Assembly (NCBI GenBank): GCA_036877525.1
Contig: JAZGTH010000002.1
Span: 2,774,001 to 2,838,000 of the forward strand
Source: Chromobotia macracanthus
Lineage: Eukaryota > Chordata > Actinopteri > Cypriniformes > Botiidae
Length of the DNA: 64,000 nt
Direction of reading: 5' to 3'
The notes beneath the pieces were generated by a model. It saw only the letters and a list, made by a program, of their open reading frames with translations, ran no database searches and was not told where the DNA came from. A program made the translations under genes and the position numbers. The first letter of the stretch is position 1, and the number at the start of each line of letters is the position of its first letter. Positions 1-13,300 of this stretch are shown here, in pieces.

Positions 1-749
1 ATCTGGATCTTCATGCTTAGTCTCTTTGTTGCCACCACCACAAAGGCTATTTGCTTCTTTTCCGTGACCACCCTACCTGAGGAGAGCATGAATTCTTTTC
101 CTTCCATCTTCTCCATGGTGCTCCTAAACGAAGGAGACTCCATGGACACGTCAAATGAAACCACATGGTCTGTAGGATTCGATATGTGAATCCTCTGAAG
201 ATAAACATTGGGTCGGCTGCGATGAGCAACAAACTCCTCTCGCACAATGACACAGTCTTGAGATGACTGAGAGTAACCTGTCTGAATGCACCGGGAAGAA
301 AGCACAGAGCCTTTCCTGTACCACAGCATCATGGCCCGTGCCTCTAGATGTGTTCCTGGCATCTGCAGCCATGCTACTGGTGAGTAGTCTGTTTGGTAAA
401 CCGGTGCCGACCCAGGCTGTGAAGATGAAGCAATCCAAAGTTTGTTCGATTCCACATCAACCAAAAAATGTCCATTACTGACAACAAACGGTACTGATTC
501 TTTTGTCTGAGGGGTGAAAACCACTCCCTCCCCTCTGTCAACCAAGGACATCCATCTGTGGATATCTGTCTGCAAACACACACCTGCGGCTCCCCCAGAC
601 TCCTTGGAGAGGCTTATAAACTTCAGGATCCCGTCTGAGCTCAAATACCAGTAAAAAATGAGAAAGAGAAGAAATCCAACTAAAACACGACGGGCCCAGC
701 TGCTTGAAAGCAAACCAGGAAGGCCCTTTAATCTTTGCTGAAACCACAT
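1..749 (-). CDS. kiaa2013: KIAA2013 homologue, N-terminal part (runs off the window)
   Basis: An uninterrupted minus-strand frame opens with ATG at 749-747 and stays open to position 1, giving 249 codons plus two bases. The start MWFQQRLKGLPGLLSSSWAR closely resembles the start of human KIAA2013 as I recall it. It is followed by a hydrophobic signal-anchor at about residues 21-35 (VLVGFLLFLIFYWYL) and a long lumenal/extracellular part. Later matches include the region around VNVYLQRI-like NVYLQRIHISNPTD and the stretch STMEKMEG...VVVATKRL, which align with STLEKV...VVVAAKKL in human. The family is a single-pass membrane protein of poorly known function. No splice site is needed up to the edge, so this is one large first coding exon. 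Its head-to-head position with plod1 (3.6 kb between start codons) matches the human arrangement. The C-terminal part lies outside the window. Confidence 0.92.
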   Translation of the reverse strand, partial: MWFQQRLKGLPGLLSSSWARRVLVGFLLFLIFYWYLSSDGILKFISLSKESGGAAGVCLQTDIHRWMSLVDRGEGVVFTPQTKESVPFVVSNGHFLVDVESNKLWIASSSQPGSAPVYQTDYSPVAWLQMPGTHLEARAMMLWYRKGSVLSSRCIQTGYSQSSQDCVIVREEFVAHRSRPNVYLQRIHISNPTDHVVSFDVSMESPSFRSTMEKMEGKEFMLSSGRVVTEKKQIAFVVVATKRLSMKIQ

Positions 750-1450
750 GACCTGTCGTTTCCTCCAAATGTTCTTCGACGGATTACTCATAAAATACTA
801 CTGCTGACTGTTGACCAAGCGTATCAGTGACTTCTTGGCAACAGTGAATTCTGGAAGTGGAAACCCGCTCTGACAGGCATAGCAGTATTAAGCTTAACTT
901 GAAAAATAACAAACGAGAGCGACAGGCTGCGAAATAGGCGAAAATGTTTAAATCATTTACAGGGGTAAATCCACTTCCTGCCACACGAAGTGCTAAACGT
1001 ATATCTCGGCTCCTTGGTCTTTAATAATTTGGGTTTATCAACTCTGTCGATATAAATCAAAATATCCAACGATGCACTTTCTTCGATTATGCGTTTTTAT
1101 TTATTTCTGCTGCAGTTACTTTCAGCTCACGCACCTCACGTTGACTCTTCAAAATTTACGTTTTCCCGTCAAAACAAAGCTTATATCGCCTTATTATGTT
1201 TGCCCGCTTGCGTTTGTTTTGTCCGTGCTTATTTATTTTCAGCGTATTCTCGTCATCTCTCAGTCAGCTGACATTTGTGATATTTGAGGAAAGAAACCAG
1301 GCTGCCGTAAAATTACCGGAAGTGTCGTAAGACCTGTCGTAGGTCGGGTTGTATGTTGCTATCAGAGATTATATCAATATGGGAAGATAGCAAGCTCAGC
1401 TAATCTACCATTGAAGAAAGCATAACGGGCAACTTCGATCACGTGATGAA
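750..1450 (-). promoter_or_regulatory. Probable 5' UTR and promoter region of the KIAA2013 homologue
   Basis: This is gene-free sequence directly upstream of the KIAA2013 start. It contains a good ETS-type motif, ACCGGAAGTG, at 1315-1324 and an E-box palindrome, ATCACGTGAT, at 1438-1447. ETS sites close to transcription starts are common in housekeeping promoters, so the start of transcription may lie near 1.3 kb. No transcript evidence is available, and short open frames here look random. Confidence 0.35.
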
Positions 1451-2090
1451 CATTAGCCAATCAGAATTGCCAATGACATCAAAGACGTTCGTTCAAAGTT
1501 TTACAACAGTCAATTACAGTTTACGTTGCACAATTTCTTGTTGCAATTCAAGATTTTATCTGCTCATTATAATCTCTAAAATGAAGATTAATATCTTCAT
1601 TTGGCATATATAGCCGTGATATTAGTCTCTAAAAATGTGATTGTATGATTTATAATTATTATTTTAGTTATTATTTAGTAGAGTTAATTTATTGTTTAAA
1701 AATACTTGTTTGAAATGTTTTAAATTAAGGGTACTTTAAGAGGTATTACTAAAGTGTAACAGATCACATGGTTTAATTGAACGTGGGAGTGTTGCATTAT
1801 GGGTAAAATTAACATAACATCTGCAGAGAAAAGCAGATGGCACATAGCCTGGAAAAATAATTAATTTATCTGCATGGTCTAAGAGGGCACACACGATAAA
1901 TTCATGTTTAGGTCTGTTATAGTCTGTGTATAACGTTGTTTTATGTCTGTTTTGTACAATATATGCTTTATCTTTGTAGTTTTCACAGTGTCAGCTCAAA
2001 AGAGAGAGTGAAGGAGAGTAATAAACAGCAAAGACATCTGTACGAAGCGTGGCTATCATTATTTTTAGACCAGTGCAGCAACAACCATGA

Positions 2091-2445
2091 TTCCCTGAGA
2101 GGAGGGAACGAGGCATTGCATCAATAGCTGACACGTTGGGGGAACACCTTCCTCCTAGAAATCCTGAAGCCTGATTGAATCACACTGTTGTAGCGCAATA
2201 GCTAATGGCATTCACACACATAAATTGGGGTGGGAACCACCCCTATATAGGCAGAACTGAACGCCAGTTTACCTTAGAATCTTTTGACTGAACTAAAACA
2301 TGCCAACAGACTCTGAGAATGTTTACACAGCAATCAAGGCAATGTCTTGTTCCCTCCTCTCAGGGGACCATGGTTACATTGAGATACTCCTTTTCGAGTC
2401 AGTCTCTAAACATTGCATCGATAGCTGATGCATTGGGGAACTGTA
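2091..2445. mobile_element. DIRS-like terminal-repeat remnant with inverted and direct repeats
   Basis: The segment TTCCCTGAGAGGAGGGAAC at 2091-2109 recurs as a near-perfect inverted copy at 2349-2367. A second motif, GCATTGCATCAATAGCTGA, follows the first copy (from 2112) and recurs in direct orientation after the second (from about 2409), both followed by a GTTGGGGGAAC/ATTGGGGAAC block. A TATA-like CCTATATAGG lies between them near 2240. This mix of inverted and direct repeats fits the termini of fish DIRS-like retrotransposons; the family name is inferred from memory of such sequences. No coding part remains. Confidence 0.45.
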
Positions 2446-3307
2446 TAAACGCATCTGCATAAATGCTGCAAAAGAAGCTGCTCAACAAGTATTGCATAAG
2501 ACACAGCAAGCATATATTTAATGAGTGCCTTTTAAGTAAATGGGCACTGGACCTAGTTGAAACATTTAAACATACAGCTGACAAGCTGCCAAGATGGTAC
2601 CAGCATCACAGCATTCTGGTCACAACTAACAAGCTGAGGTAAGACATGACAGTGTAATGATTGGGCAACAAATGTCTTGGTGCACAACTACAACAGATCA
2701 GCTCAGAGCGGATGCATGGGCAATAACAGTGTAAGTAGACACCTTGCTATTATTAAGGGTGGCTCTGTCAGCACATTGAGCCCCTAGAGATAGATCCCAA
2801 ACCGGTATCAGTCAAGGTTGAGAAGAATTCAGCTGTCTTATGTCCTGAAGAAAACGTATTATCAGTTGGTGTTTGCCGATTGAATACACACCTAAAGCAT
2901 CATTAGAAGCTGAAATAGTGGCTTCATAGACCTTTAACATAGAGGGCAAGGTGCTGGCATCTAAAATGTTTTTGTTGGAATAACAAAATCACAGACACAT
3001 CATAAACAAACAAGTCCTCTACAGGCACTATCTCTATCACCTGTTTGGCCAGGTGAGAGCAAATTTCTTTAAAGCGGAGAACTTTGTTGCGGCACTACTG
3101 ACATAATCATGCAGTTAAAATGGGGCATCCTGGGAACATACTGTAGTGTATAGCCATCTTTTATTGTGTTGTTAACCCAATTCGATACGGCCGGGAGTAC
3201 TGACCACTTGCTTAAGAAATGTGAATGCGCGATGGCTGCATTGGGCCAGGCCATCTCCAGTGGCTGGCCATTGGGTCACTAATGGGCATTTCTGGATGCC
3301 TAGTAAC

Positions 3308-3877
3308 AGCCCCGTTCACACCGCCATCAATGTCATTCACAAACGTTACTAGGCAACCAGAAACTCCCACTAGCGACCCAACCTCCAGACACTGGAGACA
3401 AGCAGCGAAAAATCGCTGGCGGTGTGAAATGTCATTAACATTTGTGAATGACATTAAATGACGTTACACCATGTTGTAGACATATTTTATAGGATAAAGG
3501 CCTGATATAAATGGACAATGGATGAGGAAAAACACATGCTTTCTGCCACTGTAACTATATATCTTTGATGAAAGTGCAAACACCGGTCTGTCTGGGTTCA
3601 CAAAACCATTCAGGTTTACAGTCAGCACGGCGAGTACGGTGAGATGAAGTCGGGTTCCAGCAGTACTTCAGACTGGACAAGAACTAACATGTTTTTCCAT
3701 GCAAAATTTTTTTAAATGTGTATTTTTCAATTTTTGTCGCGTGACTCCCGTCGCTCGCCACGCCTACATTCTGTCGCCTATGGTCACTGTCGCTCGTGCC
3801 GCCAGCGAGTCGCCATTTCTCTATTGAAAATGAATGGGATCATGTCGATGGGTGTCACTGGCGGTGTGAACGGGGCT
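3308..3877. mobile_element. MITE with perfect 19-bp terminal inverted repeats
   Basis: AGCCCCGTTCACACCGCCA at 3308-3326 is the exact reverse complement of positions 3859-3877. The 570-bp interior has no believable coding frame and contains another copy of the GGCGGTGTGAA core near 3417. The structure is that of a non-autonomous DNA transposon. Superfamily is not assigned because target-site duplication and full ends are ambiguous. Confidence 0.7.
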
Positions 3878-4259
3878 TTACGCGTTCTATAGCCATGGGT
3901 GCAGGCTTGCCATTAAGCAGCTTTGGTAAATAGTGCCTCCTATAAAAAGCAAAATTAACTAATTATGACGTGTGTTTACAGGTTGTATATAAATTGCATT
4001 TCAAGAAGATAGTCTAAGTCCACGTTCTGCTGGTGAACATGTAAATATTGATTTTAAAGTTAAAATTATAAAAACAAAATTAAAAAAATTAAATTAAATA
4101 AATCTCCAATTCCCAAAAACGAAGAACAACAAGACATAAAGAAGTAATTCAGTTTTTTTTACACAGACCAATTTATGTTTGTTTATCTTTCTTTTTGCAT
4201 GAAAAAATAAGAAAGAAAAATGCAATGTAATTAACAGATACGATTAGAAGCTGCGGAAT

Positions 4260-4398
4260 CTTCTGGGTGAAGTGAAATTCGTGGGGCGGGGAAATAAGGC
4301 AGAAGTGGGCTGGACGTGTCCGACAGATAATTAAAAACTATCTTTCTCTCAAGGAAAAACCGTTTTCTTCAGTCGCCATTGCTGCAGAGAGCTGAGGA
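4260..4398 (+). promoter_or_regulatory. plod1 proximal promoter / 5' UTR
   Basis: This is the segment just upstream of the plod1 start codon. It carries a GC box, GGGGCGGGG, at 4283-4291, and is less AT-rich than the preceding poly-A/T stretch (4030-4240). The transcription start is not determinable from sequence alone. Confidence 0.4.
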
Positions 4399-7300
4399 AT
4401 GACGGATCCAAATATGAGAGTACAAGTTTTGATGTTTCTTTTCTGTTTGTGTGCGTCATTTTCACCGCTTCACTGTATTCAGCAGGACCCGATCCCCGAG
4501 GGTAAGGCAATGATTTTTGCTTATCGTCACAGATAAGTACGTTATAAGATAAAACCGCGTCTGTACCGGATAATGCATTTTACTTTTGCAACGTTACAAT
4601 GATTCCTTACAAATAATATATATATATATATGTATTACGTAAAGTTAACCGGGCGTTATGGAGAGTCCCATACTGCTGACGTGGACCGTTCGTGCAGATA
4701 TCATTACACACCAGTATGAAATCAGTTAGAAAGCACATTTCGAAGTTTTGGTGGAAATGATGGATAGCTACATAAACAATACAAATCACTGCAAAATGTT
4801 TACTTAAAGTAAATTAATATGTGACAAAGGGGGCAACAAGCGTATAGGCATGGTAGATAAAAATGTGCTACTCGTAACTGTTTTCTGAAGACAACCAAGA
4901 CTGATTTAGGATTTCAAGTGGTGTACACATAATTTGCCTTCTTCTAATACATTCATCAGAAGAATTAGATTTGCACCAAGTTTAAAAACCGAGGATCCGA
5001 GCACAGGACATACACAGCTGGAGTATTACAAGAGTCCTGTGCGATCCTCACAGAAGAGGAAAGGGATGTGGGATACCCATTAGATAGTGTTCTCCCAGCA
5101 CGTAGGCAGAGGACCAGTGCCCGCTGTGGAGATGTTTCACAAACATTGGCTGCATCTACCTGAACTGTTTTTCCTTTTTCACAGGAGACCTTCTAGTGCT
5201 GACTGTAGCCACACAGGAGACTGATGGATTTCGACGGTTCATGAGATCTGCACGACACTTAAATTACTCTGTCAAGGTGCAGCACGTTTTATACTAGTCT
5301 TTGATATTGTCATATTGTCATGTTTTATGTCTACTGGGTATATCTCTTATCTGAAAATATTTTAATTTACCCAAAATATGACCCAACATTTGTGTTTTAA
5401 TACGATTTTACATGTGATTACCCACCATTAAACAGCTCAATCTCTATAATCTACAGAAATATACTGTACACTTTGGTGTTTTTAGATTCTTGGTAGGGGT
5501 GAAACATGGAAGGGTGGAGATTACATGTCGCCTCCGGGTGGAGGACAGAAAGTGCGTCTGCTGAAGTTTGCTCTTGAGGACATAAAGGAAAACAACAAAG
5601 TCATTCTCTTTGTGGATAGGTAGCTAACTCCTTCATTGTTCCAGTAAATGTAATATACCGGTATGTCTAAATTTGTTTGTCGGAATGTCAAGAGTTTTAA
5701 TCATTATTTATGTTTTTGTTTTCCACAGCTATGATGTGATCTTTTCTTCTGGTCCAAAAGAGCTGCTAAAAAAGTTTCAGCAGGCCAGACACAAAGTTGT
5801 GTTCTCTGCCGAAACTATTATCTGGCCAGACCGGCACCTGGAAGACAAACATCCTCACGTCAGAGAAGGGAAAAGGTTTCTTGGAGCAGGAGGTTGGATA
5901 ACTTGAATTAGCTTGCATTCTTTTCACATTCTTATGTATTTCTCAAAGCACTTGGCAAACATTAATTTTGGACTTTTCTTACTTTAAACAAGAATAAAAA
6001 ATAAAAAAATCAACAAAACCTATAAAAAATAATTAAAGTTAATCATTTTTTATGTCCTGTTTTAAATAATAGGCTAACAGTTGAAAAAAATTAGGACATG
6101 TCTGTGCTTTGTCTCATCTGACAATGAGTCCTGTGTCCATTTGTTTCATATGTTTTCATTTTAACACTGGCAGTTTTATTTTCAGGCTTCATTGGCTATG
6201 TACCCAACCTTAGAGAGATGCTTTCTGACTGGTCAGGAAAAGATAATGACAGTGACCAACTCTTTTACACCAGGATATATATCAACACAGACAAAAGGGC
6301 AAGTATTTGCATAGTCTGCATTGTTCTTTTTTTAAAGATACCAATATTGTAGTTTCACAGAATTTTATTGTCCTGTTTTTATGATAAACAAAGTATCTAT
6401 GCTGCATTTTGACATTTTCTTCCCTGTCTTTGCCTATTTAGAAATCTATAAATATAACTCTGGACAACAAGTGCAGATTGTTTCAAAATCTTCATGGAGC
6501 TCTTGGCAAGTGTATAATTTTGTTGCATTGTCTTTAAGGAGGCCAGATTATACTAGCATCAGCTCTTTACATTAGGAGAACATTCTGTTTATGTTCTGTA
6601 AAATGCAGAGTCAGTACAGTTCTTGCCTTCTGTTTTTTATACCTGCTGGAAAACTTCCACTTTCTACAAATGTTCCTTTTAATGAGGATTTTTCGTTTTA
6701 ATGAGGAATGCTTTGCTGAGGTTCAGAATGCTTGTTGGTTGCATATGGACTGAAGCTCTTTGGTTAAAAAGGTTCCTGCTTGGTTGGCAGCAGTAGATTT
6801 GATGTTCAGCCAGATTGTGGGGGAGAATTGTGTTTCCTGTAATGGTATGTGAGGCTGGAATGTTAGAGCTAACCGTTAGATGTGCTTATACACATTACAG
6901 CTGTACTTGTACACAGTTTTAGCAGGATGTTAGAGTTCAGGTGTACAGCACTGCAGCTACAGTTTCTTGAAAGAAAACAATGTACATTTTGTCAAGTGAA
7001 AGAGCATTACAGCACAATAAATATTTAATTCTGCTATCATTTAGAGATCAATTGATAGTGGGGTTTGTAAATTACTAATTTAATATATGTTCTCATTGTA
7101 TAATTCTAGCCTATTTACTTAAGAAACTGTACCCTCATAGCCACATTGATTAGGATACAACAGGCCTAAACACCATACTTATATATTATTGTGGTCCTAA
7201 ACATATTATAAAACAAAACTTTGTTTTATTTAATGTCATTAGAGTAAGATAATTTGTGAAAATGTTAAAGAGATTTTAGTTTCATATATTGTCTGTGTAT

Positions 7301-10300
7301 TTATATGTATGTGTTTATATGTGCATTTGAAATGTGTTTGTCAATGTTTTCACAAGCTGGTTGTAATATCAAAAACTATATGTTGAATTTCTAACATATC
7401 CTTTACAATATGTGAGTAGAAGACTAAAAATAGAAACCTTAAAAAATTTAGAAATTTTGTGTCACAAAGCCCTTATAAATCTAAGAAAAAACTCTTAGAT
7501 TCATTCGTTCACTCTTTAAAAAACATTTTCAAGTTTAAACAGCTTTTGTTATGCTTCTAGATCAGAAGTATCCATTACACTTACCCAAGTGAGATACACC
7601 CAAACATTGTGGAGGAAATTGTATCCTAAGAGAACATTTCTCAGCCTCTCCCTATGGGTCATTGTATATTTGTAAATTTGTCATTTAACTTTAAACTACA
7701 TAATATTTTAACTGAGTGTTCCTGTAGCTCAGCTGATAGAGCTCTGTGTTAGGAGCTCAAAAGCTGTGGGTTTGATTCCCAGGAAACACACAAATAAAAA
7801 ATGCACAGCATATGCTAAATGCACTTTTAGTCGCTTTGAATAAAAGCATCTGCCAAATGTGTAAACATTTAAATAATAGTTTATGATTCTGTACGGATAA
7901 CTGCACAACTGAACAAATGTAAAGAAAATATTAATCTTTTTTTAAATTGCATGATTAGATGAGGTGGTGCTGAAGTTTGAAGATGGACATGTGCGAGCCA
8001 GAAATGTGCTTTATGACACACTTCCTGTTATAATCCATGGCAACGGACCCACCAAAGTACAGTGATTTACTGTCATAACCCAAAAACATTTTTTTACTTT
8101 AATTTTTTTATTTAATTTTAAGTTTAATAATTATGTGTGCTCTTTCTTTCAGCTACAGATAAACTATCTAGGAAACTATATTCCTAATGTGTGGACATTT
8201 GAGACTGGTTGCACAATTTGTAAGGAGGACCTGCAGCTTCTTTTTGGACTCCAGGTGGGTCTTTACTTTACTTTAACTTTTTGTTTACGTTTTAACACCA
8301 GTTATATTAGATTTAACAAATGAAGCACCTGACATGCATTTTACCACACATAACCTTTTTACAGTCTAAAAAACTTGGTAAAAATGTTAAGTCTCCAACA
8401 TTTAATATGATATTGATATATATTATTTAATACCCTATTACATTAGGTTACACTAATGAAAGGAAATCAGTTCTGAGGAAAAAATCTGTAATTGCAATGT
8501 TTTACCTAACAGTATTATTTTGCTATTTTTTATGAAAAATATTTGAAAATATCAATTATGAAGAATGAGTTGTGTCCCACATTTTAACTGCTAGTGAACC
8601 TTACCCTTGTAATTTTAGTTTGGTCACATTAAATAATATGTTTTAGTTAAACCTGTTAATTTATTTGTTACCACACTGTAAACATTCTCATACTATCATA
8701 ACAAAAATAAATGTATACATTTTAGTGTAATCAAGCTTCAGCTGAGTAATTATTCAATTATAAAACGGTCTGTGTTAAATGTGACTTTGTATGCAGGAGA
8801 ATAAATACCCTGTGGTGGTGATTGGGGTCTTCATTCAACAGCCCACCCCCTTCGTCACTGTGTTCTTTGAGCGCTTACTCAATCTCAAATACCCCAAAAA
8901 CCGGCTTAAATTATTCATTTATAATCAGGTAAGATATTAGGTTACTTTTAGAAGATTATTATTGTGACACTATTGAAATCTCTCTTTATATACGTGGTGT
9001 AATAGTCATCTAACCCAGAGTAGGTGGGTAGGTGACAGAGTAGGTGACATTTCATGAATGCTGGATCTGTCAACTAAATGTTGTAAAATGATATAAACTT
9101 TGTTTGTTGTATGAAATCTCTCAGTTTTTTGTCTACCACACAAAAAGTAAATTCATAACAGTTTCACAACATCCCATTCAAGACATTAAAGATTTAAAAT
9201 TGTAAAGGAATTTTTGATATCTTGAGTGGTGTTGCCATGGTGAGGCAATCAATTTATGGAAATAAAAGGAACAGGAAGTGTCTCGTATCTTCTGCATGCA
9301 TTGAGTGATCTACATAAACTTGGTTTATGTATTTGGCTATTGTGAGTCACAATTATAGTTCCACCAACTGGCAGCAGGAAGTGTGTCACTTACAAAAGAC
9401 TTTAAACAGACTTAGTCTTCGAAATTGTCACATGCATAGTTGTCACATGCATAGTTAAATAGTTAAGACATCTATGCATTGTTTTCTAAGAAGCACCAAG
9501 TGGCACCAGGCTTGGGCCTGTCATCGCTGCTTGCAGCTATATTTATTTATTTATTTTGCAGGAATCACACCATGATCAACAAGTTCAAACATTTTTAGAG
9601 TATCACGAGTCAGAGTACCAGGGTGTGAAGCTGATTGGACCAGAGGATGGTATAGATCATGTGACCTCACGTAACATAGGGTTGTAAGTGTGCTGTTTAA
9701 ATGCATCAATTCATTATTTATTTTCACACAGATTAAACACGGAGTAAACACTGAGTAATTTTATTAGAGATTTTAATAGAGATTTTATTATTTGTTTGCA
9801 CCTAAACACTGTGTGAACCTGTAAATAGTAGTTTATCATCAAACTATTTAACAAACTATGCCAGAGAATGCTTTGGATATTCCATATTCCATATTTCTGT
9901 ATTTTTGTTTTAGTGATATGTGTCGAGATGACATTGACTGTGAATACTTCTTCGCCATAGATGTGGATGTGGTTTTGAAGAATGAAGACACACTTCAAAT
10001 TCTAATTGAGCTCAATAAGTAAATGAATATTTAAGAGTAAATAATGTATGGTAGGTACTTGTCAAAAGAAAACTTTCTGTACTTTTTGATGCTGTAAATT
10101 GTCCTCTTGGAGTGGGACTACTTTTCTAGGTGGAAGTATCTAGGCAACTTCTGGTTATTAAGAGGAGTTTTTTATTAAGAGGATCACAAGTGAGTTAAAA
10201 TTTACATGTCATTACTTTGATCATATTTTTATGAACCCTACAGGCCAATAATTGCTCCAATGATGACCAAACCTGGGCGATTGTGGACAAACTTCTGGGG

Positions 10301-13300
10301 TGCGCTCAGTGCAGATGGATACTATGCCAGATCAGAGGATTACGTGGACATAGTTCAGGGACGCCGAGTGTAAGTTGTTGTCGTAGAGAAGCCATAGAAA
10401 AACAAAGAAAACAAGATAAAAAAAGATATTGTTGTTGGAAGATCTAGTATGTATTAGGGCTGTCAATTGATTACATTTTTAAAAAATAATTTATCATTGA
10501 TTAAATGGCAAATATCAATGTTAGCCATGTACTGGACACTCTGCAGACATGGTAAATAAGAAAAATATCTAAACCCCTGCATTAATGTTCTGATCGTTTG
10601 GACTTTTTTTGACATAAATTTTTCCATATTTGGTCATTTATTTGTATACCCTCTTAAGCACTTACTGCTGCTAGCTGATCCATTATGTCCCTCTAAACCA
10701 GAGCCTTCAGGTAACACAACATTCCCCTCTAATTAATCTGCTGGTAATAGCAGTGTGTTGTAACGTCAGTTTTACAGCCATATTCTCCTGTGTATGTAAA
10801 AAATCTCTCACAGTTCAACACACCAAGCCTGAATACTTTAAAAGGATTAGCCAGTTAGCACCAAGCCATCTGCCTTATGACTGGCGTTTGTAAAAAAATC
10901 CTCTGTTGTTAATGCTGCAATTTATATTTAATAATTCATTTTTTTTATTGCCATCTCTCTTTGAAACATTCAGAAACAATTGAAACAATTGCAGGGTACT
11001 TTACATACTTTACGTATGTTTAAGAAAAACTGACATTTCCTATGAAATCCAGCCCCGGCAGCTCAAATTATAAATTATTATTAGTGGTCACTATTACTCT
11101 CTTGCATACTAATTTTTCTGGACAAAACTTCAGTACAAAACTCATTCTGTATGGTTTATTGTAGACCCATGAATGAGGAGTCAAATTTACTAGCTTGTTG
11201 AGAAGAGGTGTGCTATTACTTTTATAGTAAATTGAGAATTGGGGGGCTCATATTGCTCGGCTTAGTAAACATTACAACTTCATAGCCGCACCCTGGCAAC
11301 CAGTTACAGTACCCTAGCAACTGCCCCATAGACTTCCACTAAAAAAATCCTATAGATGTAACATTGGGGAGATCTTTTTTGATATCATAGCTACGTGTAG
11401 GGGATTTACATAATATTGTTTGGACTAATTTATTATTAAAATAAACTATTATTTTGGTTGGGGTCACGGGCGCTGCCATTATGTGTGGGCACAAAAGAAG
11501 GAGACAGCAAAAGAAAGAGCTGTGATGCACTGAATAATGTGTGGGTCTCCGGGTAGTTTATAATGAAAACATTATGCTTAGACCAGTGATAGACATTGGA
11601 ACCACATGATGCTGCTTTAAAGTGTCAGAGCTAAGTTGTTAAACACAACAGAATGAGTTCATCTTCGTGTTTGTGCTTGAAGCTGTGCAAAAGGCCTGCT
11701 AGCGGTTATCAAGCGGTTATTCAACGCTGAAGAGTTGAATACACTTGTTTTCTTTGTGTTTACATTCAGTTTTTGTTTCATTTGTTCAAACGAACTTGAA
11801 ACGCAGTGAATGCTGTTACTGATTCGCTGAGTCGTTGGATAGGGCTGTATATTGTTCATCTTCTCAATCTGGCTCCATCAGCTAGGATTGCAGCCCTGTA
11901 GGATCAAGCGGCCTTCGTCAGGATCTCGGATACAATCAAGTCATTGAGTAAAGACCCATGAGACCTGGTGACCGTGTTCCGAAATTTACCATGTGAAACC
12001 GTTAAGTGTGGTAAAAAGGAGACAATGATTCACATTTTGTTGTTTGAGAAATTTGCATCATTGAAACTGATGCAAATTTGTTGATTTCATACTTTTTTAT
12101 TTTTCTTATTTCATTTAGAGCTGTCTGAGCTTGAAACTGATTCTCTCCTATGAAAAGAAAAGAAAAACTATTGAAATTAATTTAGTTTACATAAACGTTT
12201 TGTTAGCTAAGTCAAATGTGTTTGTTGCTTTGAGTCACTTACACTAAGGAGTAGGGGCATCTTACCTGTCCTGTTAGATCTGGGGAGGGTGGGTTTTTAC
12301 AGTCAGCTATATTTACTTACTGAGTTTTCTGCACACACGCATTTCAGGCAGCCACTGTGTACTAAATACATCCTGAAGCCCACTTTGTCACATCTTGAGC
12401 CCTTACACATTACAACACGACAGGCACAAAATACAACAAACACTTGTACATAGACCAAAAGTATGGGGTGGGGGAACTAGGATTTGTCTAACTAACTAGC
12501 AACCAGTTACAGTACTCTAGCAACCACACCATTGACTTCCATTTAAAAAGGTGAGAGGCATCAGAACATCATAGAGACAAGTGGGTGGCCTCTTTTAACT
12601 CAGACTGGCAAGTAGTCTATAATTATTACCATGGAAACTGTCCAGCCATGCCCTAGCAGCCATTTAGAGCACCCTAGAAACCAACCATGAATTAGCTATA
12701 TCTCAGCACCAGAACATCATAGAGACATGAAAGTTCGTTCTTTTGATTCACACACACCTGTCTATTAAATTTACTCTGTTAACTGTCTAGCTACACCCTA
12801 GCAACCATGTAATAAAATAAGCCATATCTCAGAATAAGAACATTGTAGAGGAATGTGGGTGGGCTTATTTGACTCAGGCTTTAGGTATTGCCCTGGCAGC
12901 CTCCTGACCACACCCTATCAACCATTTAGATCACCCTAGCAACCTCATAACATCATGAATAAGCCTAATATTTTAGTATAACTTAGTATATCTTATTTAG
13001 TATACCAAAATAAGTCATGGTAGCATCATGCTAACATCATAATAAATCATGTTAGCATCATGCTAATATCATGCTAGCATCATGCCATTTCATGCTAAAT
13101 CATGCTAGCATCATGTTAAAACATGTTAGCATCATGTGCAATCATGTTAAAACATGTTAACATTGTTTGAATATTCCAGGGTTTTGCCATGGCAAGCACC
13201 ATTCACATTTTCTAAAGACAATGTACCTGTCTAGTTATAAACTTACTGTTGCAAATCTGGGTAAAGTTAGGAAACAATTTTGAACTCTGGTCTGTTATGT

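Noticed and set aside
3212..3461. Overlapping 78- and 80-codon frames on opposite strands
   Set aside because: They lie largely in the MITE with inverted ends, and neither resembles a protein family.
7718..7790. tRNA gene
   Set aside because: The A and B boxes belong to the head of a SINE; the rest does not fold as a good tRNA and is followed by a SINE tail.
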